A stretch of DNA of 64,000 nucleotides from Marinobacterium litorale DSM 23545 (lineage in GTDB: Bacteria; Pseudomonadota; Gammaproteobacteria; Pseudomonadales; Balneatricaceae). The stretch covers positions 124,001-188,000 of the forward strand of contig NZ_AUAZ01000001.1 in NCBI RefSeq assembly GCF_000428985.1, given 5' to 3'. Position numbers and translations under genes: made by a program. This document shows positions 57,493-64,000 of the stretch, in pieces. The notes below the pieces were generated by a model. The model had not been told where the DNA came from. It searched no databases and saw nothing but the letters and a program-made list of their open reading frames with translations. Numbering within the stretch: position 1 is the first letter of the stretch; every line of letters begins with the position of its first letter.

Positions 57493-57801
57493 ATGTCTGT
57501 AACCACCCGAGTCGATGCCGAGAAAAAGCGTGTCGTTATCAATATCAGTGGCAAGTTCGATTTCTCGCTGCATCAGCAGTTTCGCGAGGCGTACCGTGAC
57601 CGTACCGAACGCGGTTATCGTTTTGAACTGAACTTGAGCGAAGCCAACTATATGGATAGCTCTGCGCTGGGTATGGTGCTGCTGCTCAAGGAACACGCGG
57701 AGAAACAGGGCAGCCAGGTGGTGATCACTCGCCCCGGAGAGTCGATTCGCAAGATCCTCAAGATCGCCAATTTCGACAAGCTGGTGCCGATCGAGGGCTG
57801 A
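57493..57801 (+). CDS. STAS anti-sigma factor antagonist, HsbA-like
   Basis: A 102-residue STAS protein with Ser56/Ser57 in YMDSSALGMVLLL, the site phosphorylated in SpoIIAA/RsbV-type antagonists, and RKILKIANFDKLV near the end. AGGAGAAA precedes the ATG. The next gene, 2 bp later, encodes a protein with both a PP2C phosphatase and a kinase-like ATPase domain, so the two make a complete partner switch. Pseudomonas HsbA with HsbR is the closest described pair. Confidence 0.9.
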   Translation: MSVTTRVDAEKKRVVINISGKFDFSLHQQFREAYRDRTERGYRFELNLSEANYMDSSALGMVLLLKEHAEKQGSQVVITRPGESIRKILKIANFDKLVPIEG

Positions 57802-57803
57802 CA

Positions 57804-59516
57804 ATGCTGGACGGGATCCTCAAGCAGGACAGAGAGTACGATGAAAACCTGGTGATGATCGTTGATGATTCGATGATCAACCGCATGGTGTTGGTATCTA
57901 CGGTCGAGAAGCTCGGTCTGCAAACCGTTGAAGCGGAAAGTGGAGAACAGGCGCTTGAGCAGTTTGAGCAGCACCGTCCGGGAATGGTCATTACCGATGT
58001 GCGTATGCCCGGTATGGATGGCCTGGAGCTGACCCGTCGCCTCAAGGAGATGACCGGCGAGTACTTTCTTCCGGTGATCATCGTTTCTGCGACAGATGAA
58101 GACAACATTATCTCCGACAGTATCGACGTCGGGGGCGACGCCTATCTTAAGCGTCCCTTTCCAGCCGTAGTACTGGCCAGTCAGGTTAAGGCGCTTAAGC
58201 GTTTTAGCGCCCTTCATCGACAACTGCGCCATCACAATGAGGTCCGTCAACGGGAGGATGAGATTGCCGAACAGCTCTTCAGTCGGGCTGTCGATGTGGG
58301 CAATGCGGAGGATGAGGGACTTTGTTTCCTCAAGCGCAGTGCCGAGACCTTCAGTGGTGACCTGGTGGTTAGCGCACGCCGACCCAATGGTGATCTGAAT
58401 GTCCTTCTGGGGGATATCACCGGTCATGGGTTAACTACGACAATCGGTGCACTTCCGGTATCCGAAACATTTCGTGCCATGACCAAGAAAGGATACGAGC
58501 TGGAAGAGATTGTCGCCCAGATCAATCGCAAGCTTTTAAAGCTGCTGCCCACCGGGATGTTCGTGGCAACTGCCGTTTTATCGCTGTCGGCGCAGGCCCG
58601 TTTCGTAAGAATCTGGAACGGCGGCTTACCCGACATTCTGATCCAGCGCGGTGAACGTCTGACTGCAATCGGTTCATCCCACCCGCCGCTGGGTATCTTA
58701 CGCCGTATTGATCAGCTCGATATCAAGACTGAGCCTCTGGATAGCAACACCCGCTTGCTGCTGTTCAGTGATGGTTTAATAGAGGCATCCAATGCGGACG
58801 GGGAGCTGTTTGGTGAAGAGCGTGTCAAAGAGTTGGTGGGGCGCTGTGCTCAACGTTGCTGCCGACTGGTTGACCAAATCGATTCAGAACTGACTCAGTT
58901 CATGGCGGATACGGCGTTTCAGGATGATGTGACCGTTGTTGAAATTGATGGCGAGCGGTTACAGCGGCCGATGGCTGCGCCAGCCAAAAGCGTGTTGGCC
59001 ACACCCCAGATCGAAGAGTCCGCGATTGATCACTGGAACTGGTCGGTAGAGCTGCAGGGGCGCTCTTTGGCCCGCGTGGATCCAGTGGCTCAGGCGATGC
59101 ACCAGCTTTACGAGTATGAAGGAAACGACGAGCACTGGCAGGTCGTATTCACGGTGTTGACCGAGTTGTATGTGAATGCTCTGGATCATGGCGTACTGGA
59201 GTTGGACTCGTCGCTCAAATCCAGTGCTGAGGGCTTCGCTCAGTATTATGAAACGCGAGAGCAAAGGTTGACGGACCTGTCCGGCGGGACCGTCAATATT
59301 GAACTGCAACATACCCGCTTTAGTAATGGCGGCCGCCTGATCATCAAGGTGACCGATAGCGGTCGCGGCTTTGACTATGATGCCTGGCAGGTTAAATCCG
59401 CATCGGCTGCCGGCCTGAGTGGACGGGGCATCCATCTGATCCGCGAGGTCTGTGATGGCTTGACCTACAGCGAAGGCGGCTGCTGCGCCGAAGCCACTTA
59501 CCGTTACGCCCTCTGA
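57804..59516 (+). CDS. Response regulator with PP2C phosphatase and HATPase (RsbW-like) domains, HsbR-like
   Basis: A 570-residue protein. The receiver has Asp21/22 and phospho-acceptor Asp65 in VITDVRMPGMDG. The SpoIIE/RsbU-type PP2C domain (about 190-385) has FSGDLVV, LGDITGHGL, LLFSDGLIEA and FQDDVTVV, keeping the metal-binding Asp residues. The C-terminal anti-sigma-kinase-like ATPase has TELYVNALDHGVLE, VTDSGRGFD and GRGIHLIREV. This REC-PP2C-kinase order is that of HsbR: the phosphatase and kinase set the state of the STAS partner and the receiver gives control, here plausibly by CheA. It is the last gene of the chemosensory transcript. Confidence 0.9.
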   Translation: MLDGILKQDREYDENLVMIVDDSMINRMVLVSTVEKLGLQTVEAESGEQALEQFEQHRPGMVITDVRMPGMDGLELTRRLKEMTGEYFLPVIIVSATDEDNIISDSIDVGGDAYLKRPFPAVVLASQVKALKRFSALHRQLRHHNEVRQREDEIAEQLFSRAVDVGNAEDEGLCFLKRSAETFSGDLVVSARRPNGDLNVLLGDITGHGLTTTIGALPVSETFRAMTKKGYELEEIVAQINRKLLKLLPTGMFVATAVLSLSAQARFVRIWNGGLPDILIQRGERLTAIGSSHPPLGILRRIDQLDIKTEPLDSNTRLLLFSDGLIEASNADGELFGEERVKELVGRCAQRCCRLVDQIDSELTQFMADTAFQDDVTVVEIDGERLQRPMAAPAKSVLATPQIEESAIDHWNWSVELQGRSLARVDPVAQAMHQLYEYEGNDEHWQVVFTVLTELYVNALDHGVLELDSSLKSSAEGFAQYYETREQRLTDLSGGTVNIELQHTRFSNGGRLIIKVTDSGRGFDYDAWQVKSASAAGLSGRGIHLIREVCDGLTYSEGGCCAEATYRYAL

Positions 59517-59523
59517 TCTATCC

Positions 59524-59548
59524 GTGTCGGGCCAATGTCGCCCGGCAC
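59524..59548 (+). terminator. Hairpin after the chemosensory operon
   Basis: A 9-bp stem, GTGTCGGGC with GCCCGGCAC (one G-U pair) around a 7-base loop, begins 8 bp after the stop of the PP2C gene. No T-run follows, so it may be an imperfect terminator or need Rho. It would separate the chemosensory transcript from the nif promoter. Confidence 0.5.
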
Positions 59549-59560
59549 GCCTTCCTACAC

Positions 59561-59576
59561 TGTCTGCTTTGCGACA
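59561..59576 (+). promoter_or_regulatory. NifA upstream activator sequence
   Basis: TGT at 59561-59563 and ACA at 59574-59576 are separated by exactly 10 bp, matching the NifA site TGT-N10-ACA. It lies about 83 bp upstream of the -24 element at 59659, within the usual range. An A/T-rich segment with TTTG repeats between the two could bind IHF, although I see no clean IHF consensus. Confidence 0.82.
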
Positions 59577-59658
59577 AACACTCTGCAATTGTTTGTTTGT
59601 CGTCTCTTTGTTCGTGTCTGCTTTTCTGTAATCGACTGTTAAACAAAGATTTTTTTCG

Positions 59659-59674
59659 TGGAACGCTGTTTGCA
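59659..59674 (+). promoter_or_regulatory. Sigma-54 (-24/-12) promoter of the nifV operon
   Basis: TGGAACGCTGTTTGCA matches the sigma-54 consensus TGGCAC-N5-TTGCA with one change, and GG and GC are 10 bp apart as required. It lies 44 bp before the nifV ATG at 59719. With the NifA site upstream this is a standard nif promoter. Confidence 0.92.
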
Positions 59675-59718
59675 GCGTGATAAGCGAGAAACTCCTTTCG
59701 GTTGCAGAGGTCCGCCAG

Positions 59719-60882
59719 ATGACAACCAGTGTGCGTCAAGCAGTGATCAACGATACCACCTTGCGTGATGGTGAGCAGACCGCCGGCGTCGCGTTTAACG
59801 CTGAAGAGAAGGTACAGATCGCGCGAGCGTTGGCGGATGCCGGAGTGGGTGAGCTGGAGATCGGTATTCCAGCCATGGGCGAAGCCGAGCGTGATGTTAT
59901 GCGGGCCATCGCCTCCGAGGTTAACAACGCGCGTCTGATGGCCTGGTGCCGGATGTGCGACAACGACCTCTATTCTGCTATCGACACCGGCGTAGACTTG
60001 GTAGACCTTTCCATCGCTGCCTCCGATCAGCAGATCTCCCACAAACTGAATCGCGATCGTGGCTGGGTGCTGGCGCAGATTGAGCGCCAGACGCGCAAAG
60101 CGTTGGATCTGGGGTTTGAGGTGTGTATCGGCTGCGAAGACGCATCCCGTGCCGATATCGATTTCCTGCGTCAGATGATCGATACCGCTGTTGCTGCCGG
60201 TGCCCGTCGAATTCGCTACGCCGATACGCTGGGTATTCTCGAACCTTTCGGTGTGCTGCAGATTATGCAGACCCTGCGTGCCCATACCGACCTGGAGATC
60301 GAAATGCACGCTCATAACGACCTTGGGCTTGCCACGGCCAATACCCATGCGGCTGTGCTGGGGGGCGCTACCCATATCAATACCACCGTCAATGGTCTGG
60401 GCGAACGCGCCGGTAACGCTGCGCTTGAGGAGGCTGTTGTCGGGCTCAAGCATCTGTACGGAATCGATACCGGCGTCGATATCGCCAGCCTGCCGCGCCT
60501 CTCGGCTTTGGTGGAAGTGGCGTCTGGGCGCGCGGTTCACTGCCAGAAAAGTCTGGTAGGCAGCCATGTTTTTACCCATGAAGCGGGCGTTCATACGGAC
60601 GGACTGTTGAAAGATTGCCGTAACTACCAGGGTGTCGACCCGCTATTGCTGGGTCGTCAACATGAGTTGGTATTGGGCAAGCACTCAGGTACCCGCGCCG
60701 TGATCCACGCTTTTGGATTGCTCGGTATCGAGCTAAGTCGCGACGTAGCAGGCTCTGTTTTGAATGAGATTCGCGGGTTTGTGACCCGCACCAAACGCAG
60801 CCCCTCACCGCAGGAGTTGCAACAGCTGTATACCCATCTGCTCAATGCTGAAGGAGGTCTTCACTATGAAGCCGGAAACTGA
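59719..60882 (+). CDS. nifV: NifV homocitrate synthase
   Basis: A 387-residue enzyme from ATG 59719; upstream in-frame starts fall too close to or inside the promoter. It has the [15 protein letters not shown] motif, [26 protein letters not shown] with the metal-binding His pair, and the [14 protein letters not shown] loop. It condenses acetyl-CoA with 2-oxoglutarate to homocitrate, the organic ligand of the nitrogenase FeMo cofactor. It is the first gene after the NifA/sigma-54 promoter. A 51-residue ORF starts inside its last 17 bases. Confidence 0.96.
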   Translation: MTTSVRQAVINDTTLRDGEQTAGVAFNAEEKVQIARALADAGVGELEIGIPAMGEAERDVMRAIASEVNNARLMAWCRMCDNDLYSAIDTGVDLVDLSIAASDQQISHKLNRDRGWVLAQIERQTRKALDLGFEVCIGCEDASRADIDFLRQMIDTAVAAGARRIRYADTLGILEPFGVLQIMQTLRAHTDLEIEMHAHNDLGLATANTHAAVLGGATHINTTVNGLGERAGNAALEEAVVGLKHLYGIDTGVDIASLPRLSALVEVASGRAVHCQKSLVGSHVFTHEAGVHTDGLLKDCRNYQGVDPLLLGRQHELVLGKHSGTRAVIHAFGLLGIELSRDVAGSVLNEIRGFVTRTKRSPSPQELQQLYTHLLNAEGGLHYEAGN

Positions 60883-61021
60883 TCGTACCGAAGAGAACAA
60901 GCGTCATCAGGCGGAAGATCAACATGCTGCAGCGATGAAGCGCCACCTGGTGCTGTCTGGATTCATGATGGGGCGTGGCGCGCCGGTTGCACGTCCGGTT
61001 ACCCGTTGTCCGGGTAAGTGA
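60866..61021 (+). CDS. Unrecognised 51-residue protein in the nif operon
   Basis: A small gene starting at ATG 60866 with a full AAGGAGG eight bases upstream, overlapping the nifV stop by 17 bp, and ending at the TGA at 61019-61021, 6 bp before the cysE start. The first half is strongly charged ([20 protein letters not shown]). The second half is [20 protein letters not shown], ending CPGK with one Cys. There is no membrane segment. I do not know a named family. The strong ribosome binding site and the tight spacing to both neighbours make it a real gene rather than a chance frame. Confidence 0.72.
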   Translation: MKPETDRTEENKRHQAEDQHAAAMKRHLVLSGFMMGRGAPVARPVTRCPGK

Positions 61022-61027
61022 GGATTG

Positions 61028-61819
61028 ATGATGACCGCGACAATCGCCACCGAAAAACAGGCAGGCAAGCCCAATGGGTTGCTGGCGGCCTGGCGCGAGG
61101 ATGTGCGTTGCGTATTTCAACGCGATCCTGCCGCGCGTAACTGGATTGAAGTATTGACGACTTATCCCGGTGTCCACGCCGTCCTGATGCATCGCCTGGC
61201 ACACAAGCTGTGGCGCGCCAATTGGCGGTTCGCAGCCCGTCTGATCGCTTACCTGATGCGGTTGGTTACCAATGTGGATATTCATCCGGGTGCGAAAGTC
61301 GGTGCGCGATTGTTCATTGATCATGGAGCCGGTGTGGTGATCGGTGAAACGGCTGTGATCGGGGATGATGTGACCCTTTATCACGGCGTTACGCTTGGCG
61401 GCACCAGCTGGAACAAAGGCCGTCGACATCCCACCTTGGGTGACCGGGTATTGGTTGGTGCCGGTGCAAAGGTGTTGGGACCGATTACGATCGCCAGCGA
61501 TGCCCGGGTAGGGGCGAACTCCGTGGTTGTTCAGGATGTTCCGGAAGGCGGCACTGTCGTCGGCATCCCCGGGCGAATCGTGTCCGATAAGCCGGTCACC
61601 AGCGGTGAACATGGTATCAACCTGAACCACCACCTTATTCCCGATCCGGTTGGTCGCGCAATCAGTTGCCTGCTTGACCGCATCGACACGCTTGAGGCCC
61701 GACTTGAGGCGCAGGGGCGTCTTGAGCCTGACTATCAGGCAACTTTTTACTCCAACTGCACTCCGTCCAGCGATATCTGCGAAAAGGACTGTGCAGGCGG
61801 CAAGCAACATTATTCCTGA
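61028..61819 (+). CDS. cysE: Serine O-acetyltransferase, nif-linked CysE
   Basis: A 263-residue CysE from ATG 61028 (61031 also possible; GTGAGG upstream). The N-terminal helices ([36 protein letters not shown]) are followed by a left-handed beta helix with [42 protein letters not shown] and [24 protein letters not shown]. It makes O-acetylserine for cysteine, needed in bulk for nitrogenase Fe-S clusters, as does cysE1 of Azotobacter. The C-terminus has three extra Cys ([14 protein letters not shown]). Confidence 0.93.
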   Translation: MMTATIATEKQAGKPNGLLAAWREDVRCVFQRDPAARNWIEVLTTYPGVHAVLMHRLAHKLWRANWRFAARLIAYLMRLVTNVDIHPGAKVGARLFIDHGAGVVIGETAVIGDDVTLYHGVTLGGTSWNKGRRHPTLGDRVLVGAGAKVLGPITIASDARVGANSVVVQDVPEGGTVVGIPGRIVSDKPVTSGEHGINLNHHLIPDPVGRAISCLLDRIDTLEARLEAQGRLEPDYQATFYSNCTPSSDICEKDCAGGKQHYS

Positions 61820-61830
61820 GGAGTCGCACG

Positions 61831-62355
61831 ATGGATCTGCACGATTTTGATGTCAACGACCTGTATTTCGAGTCGCCTCCCGAGGCGCGGGTCCTTGATC
61901 TGCTCGAGCAGGCCTCACACGCCTACGGCGAGGGGAAGGCTGAGCCCTATCTGCAGGAGGCTCACGCTCTGGCGCCGGATAACCTGATGGTGCATGTGGC
62001 GCTCTATCGTTTCTATTACTACCAGCATCGGTACGCCGATGCGCTGAGCATCGCCGAATGCGCGATCGCGATCTCCGGGCGTCTGTTTGGTTTTCGTGGT
62101 CATTGGCGCCAGATGACGCTGGAACTGCTGGCTCACGGCATGGTGCAGTCTTTCAGCATGGTGCGTTTCTACCTGCTGGCTCTGAAAGGCGCAGGTTATC
62201 TGCAGCTGCGAATGGGAGAGATTGAAGCGGGGGTCGAACGTCTGGAGAAGGTGCAGGAGCTGGATACCGCCGATCGACTCAATGTTTCGATGCTGCTTGA
62301 AGTCGCCTACAACCATATGGGCATCTACACACTTAAACAGCGCATGACTGCGTGA
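61831..62355 (+). CDS. TPR-like helical protein in the nif operon
   Basis: A 174-residue, all-helical protein. Pairs of helices with the TPR pattern are visible: ASHAYGEGKAEPYLQEAHALAPDNLMVHVALYRFYYYQHRYADALSIAECAI, and later LLALKGAGYLQLRMGEIEAGVERLEKVQELDTAD, about three to four repeats. GAGGAG precedes the ATG. It lies between cysE and nifW, 12 bp before nifW. I do not know a standard nif name. A protein-protein adaptor in nitrogenase assembly is the natural guess. Confidence 0.8.
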   Translation: MDLHDFDVNDLYFESPPEARVLDLLEQASHAYGEGKAEPYLQEAHALAPDNLMVHVALYRFYYYQHRYADALSIAECAIAISGRLFGFRGHWRQMTLELLAHGMVQSFSMVRFYLLALKGAGYLQLRMGEIEAGVERLEKVQELDTADRLNVSMLLEVAYNHMGIYTLKQRMTA

Positions 62356-62366
62356 GGGGAACCGTT

Positions 62367-62699
62367 ATGAGCGACATCACATTCATCGACGATCTGGAAG
62401 AGCTGAGCTCAGCGGAAGAGTTTCTCGAGTTTTTTGAAATCGAGTTCGACGCCAAGGTGGTGATGGTCAACCGCCTGCATATCATGCAGCGTTTTCACGA
62501 CTACATCAGCAAGGCGTCTGATCTGCCGGATGTCGAAAGCGACGAAGCCGGGCTAAAAGCGGTTTACAAGTCGATGCTGGAGCGTGCCTATACCGACTTT
62601 GTAGAGTCCGATGCCCTGACCGAAAAGGTGTTCAAGGTGTTTCATATGCATGAGCCCCAGACCACCTTCGTTCCCCTTGATCAACTGATGGAGTCTTAA
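62367..62699 (+). CDS. nifW: NifW nitrogenase-stabilising protein
   Basis: A 110-residue protein from ATG 62367 (GAGGGGA upstream). It carries the NifW pattern: LEELSSAEEFLEFFEIEFDAKVV, VNRLHIMQRFHDYI, YKSMLERAYTDFVESDALTEKVFKVF. NifW binds the MoFe protein and supports its maturation or protection from oxygen. nifZ begins 5 bp after the stop, matching the nifW-Z-M order. Confidence 0.93.
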   Translation: MSDITFIDDLEELSSAEEFLEFFEIEFDAKVVMVNRLHIMQRFHDYISKASDLPDVESDEAGLKAVYKSMLERAYTDFVESDALTEKVFKVFHMHEPQTTFVPLDQLMES

Positions 62700-62704
62700 C
62701 GCCT

Positions 62705-63178
62705 ATGCGTCCTCGCTTCGAATATGGTGATGAAGTGCGTTTGATCCGCAATGTCCGCAACGACGGTACCTTTCCCGGCACCGAAGTGGGGCAGCTGTTG
62801 ATGAAGCGTGGGGCTGTGGGATGTGTCTACGATGTGGGCACCTATCTGCAGGATCAGCTGATCTACAAGGTGCACTTTCTCGGTGAGAACAAAACCGTAG
62901 GTTGTCGTGAGGAGGAGCTGATTCCGGCCGCAGATCCCTGGGTCCAGAACCGCTTTGAGTTTCGCGACAAGGTTAAAACCCGCTGCGCGCTTAAATTTGA
63001 AGGTGAATTGATCGCTCAGGCAGGTGATCGCGGCGAAATCGAAAATGTGTTGCGCGATGAAGAGATCGAGGGTGGCATCCATTACAACCTGTATATCAAT
63101 GGACACACGATCATGATCCCGGAAATGGCTTTGGAACCCGCCGAGCCAGAGGAGTCTGATAATGAGCATACCCACTGA
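62705..63178 (+). CDS. nifZ: NifZ, MoFe protein P-cluster maturation
   Basis: A 157-residue protein with RFEYGDEVRLIRNVRNDGTFPG, VGCVYDVGTYLQDQLIYKVHFL and GCREEELI, the NifZ domain. A second half (KVKTRCALKFEGELIAQAGDRGEI, then NGHTIMIPEMAL) looks like a second, diverged copy of the same small beta fold, as in long NifZ forms. NifZ helps form the second P-cluster of the MoFe protein. Its 3' end overlaps nifM by 17 bp. Confidence 0.93.
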   Translation: MRPRFEYGDEVRLIRNVRNDGTFPGTEVGQLLMKRGAVGCVYDVGTYLQDQLIYKVHFLGENKTVGCREEELIPAADPWVQNRFEFRDKVKTRCALKFEGELIAQAGDRGEIENVLRDEEIEGGIHYNLYINGHTIMIPEMALEPAEPEESDNEHTH

Positions 63179-64000
63179 CAATCCCCATGCGGTTTACGCC
63201 CTGTTCAAGCTGGCGTGGAGCCACTATGAATGTGCGCCGAAAGACCTGGATGCAGAACAGTCCAAGGAAGCCGCAGCGCGCGTAGCGCATCAGCTAAATA
63301 TCGAGAGTGCAATTCTCTACTCAGACGAGAACCAGGGAATCGTGGTGCCGGATGGGCAGATCAAGCGAGCGCTGAGTGAGATTCGAACCCGTTTTCAGAA
63401 TGAAGAGCAGTTTCTTCTGGCGCTGGAACAGGCTGATCTTGATCTGACGCTCCTTGAAGAAGGTCTCACTCGCGAGCTTCAGGTCGAAGCGGTTCTGGAT
63501 CGCGTCACAGCAGGAAACGTTTCGGTCAGTAAAGAGGATGCTGAGCTTTTCTACTACATGCATCCTGAGCGTTTCTCGGTTAGCGAAAAGCGAGAAGTGC
63601 GCCACATTCTGATCACCGTCAACGACGATTACGCTGAAAACAGTGAGAGCAAAGCACTGGAACGTATTCGTGAGATTCGTGCCCGAGTGGAGAAAAAGCC
63701 CGCCCGCTTCGAAGATCAGGCCATGAAACATTCGGAGTGTCCCACCGCCATGCATGGTGGTTTAGTGGGCAAGGTCGAACGCGGCAAGCTGTTCCCGGAG
63801 CTTGACGCCGTGTTGTTTGAAATGAACTCCGGTGAGCTCAGTGAGCCGGTGCGGTCGGAGTTGGGTTTCCACCTTCTGTTGTGTGGCGAGATCGAACCGG
63901 CACGCACCGTTCCGCTTGATGAGATCCTACCTAAACTGCGGCAGAGCCTTGAAGACCGTCAGCGCGCGCAGTTCCAGCGCCAATGGATTACAGAACAGCT
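63162..64000 (+). CDS. nifM: NifM, parvulin-type peptidyl-prolyl isomerase, cut by the window end
   Basis: The frame opens at ATG 63162, inside nifZ, and runs without a stop to the end of the window (279 complete codons). The N-terminal region (NPHAVYALFKLAWSHYECAP) is NifM-like. The parvulin domain starts near residue 145 with KREVRHILITV and continues through HSECPTAMHGGLVGKVERGKLFPELDAVLF and LGFHLLLC. NifM is needed to fold the nitrogenase Fe protein NifH. NifM proteins are about 290 residues, so only a few residues are probably missing. Confidence 0.93.
   Translation, partial: MSIPTDNPHAVYALFKLAWSHYECAPKDLDAEQSKEAAARVAHQLNIESAILYSDENQGIVVPDGQIKRALSEIRTRFQNEEQFLLALEQADLDLTLLEEGLTRELQVEAVLDRVTAGNVSVSKEDAELFYYMHPERFSVSEKREVRHILITVNDDYAENSESKALERIREIRARVEKKPARFEDQAMKHSECPTAMHGGLVGKVERGKLFPELDAVLFEMNSGELSEPVRSELGFHLLLCGEIEPARTVPLDEILPKLRQSLEDRQRAQFQRQWITEQ

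Overview
The window reads as one continuous chromosomal stretch from a free-living, nitrogen-fixing gammaproteobacterium, probably marine or salt-adapted and moderately G+C-rich. Supporting signs are a nif operon in the Azotobacter-like order nifV-cysE-nifW-nifZ-nifM, a membrane-bound uptake hydrogenase maturation cluster, a Lap-type biofilm adhesin switch, glucosylglycerate (compatible solute) genes and a HexR regulator. I cannot name the genus from sequence alone.

Layout. (1) 1-10973: one tightly packed plus-strand operon, hupD(partial)-F-G-H-I-J-K, hypA-B, hupR, hypF-C-D-E, for maturation and regulation of an uptake [NiFe]-hydrogenase. The structural genes lie upstream of the window. (2) 10984-16749: a minus-strand transporter, an HD-GYP response regulator and a very large MHYT hybrid kinase. 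(3) 17044-25754: a seven-gene plus-strand operon with a phosphodiesterase/phosphatase-superfamily enzyme, a HAD phosphatase, a Yej/Dpp-like ABC importer with a fused double ATPase, and a LysR regulator. (4) 25887-30115: a hybrid kinase and a convergent glycosyltransferase. (5) 30180-30488: tRNA-Pro and two identical tRNA-Asn genes behind one strong promoter. (6) 30824-40124: a giant repeat adhesin with a LapG cleavage site, facing lapD-lapG, the c-di-GMP-controlled protease switch that should act on it. (7) 40187-44033: gpgP-gpgS-GH13_18 phosphorylase, a glucosylglycerate synthesis and turnover operon; hexR is divergent from it, followed by an acyl-CoA hydratase/hydrolase and two unrecognised small genes. 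(8) 47706-59516: a chemosensory operon (STAS, cheY, cheA, cheW, Aer-like receptor, cheR, cheD, cheB, second receptor) that runs directly into a STAS / REC-PP2C-kinase partner-switching pair. (9) 59561-64000: a NifA site and sigma-54 promoter driving nifV, an unrecognised 51-residue ORF, cysE, a TPR-like gene, nifW, nifZ and nifM (cut by the window end).

How it fits together. Nitrogenase releases H2, and the hup/hyp system about 50 kb away would recover it. Several modules converge on surface attachment and signalling: c-di-GMP (HD-GYP, LapD), adhesin release (LapG), and a chemosensory pathway joined to a phosphorylation-controlled anti-sigma-type switch. The most unusual items are the adhesin with a doubled retention module and no RTX tail, the Che/partner-switch fusion operon with shared C-terminal motifs, the phosphodiesterase-HAD-importer operon, and the unnamed small ORF and TPR gene inside the nif operon.
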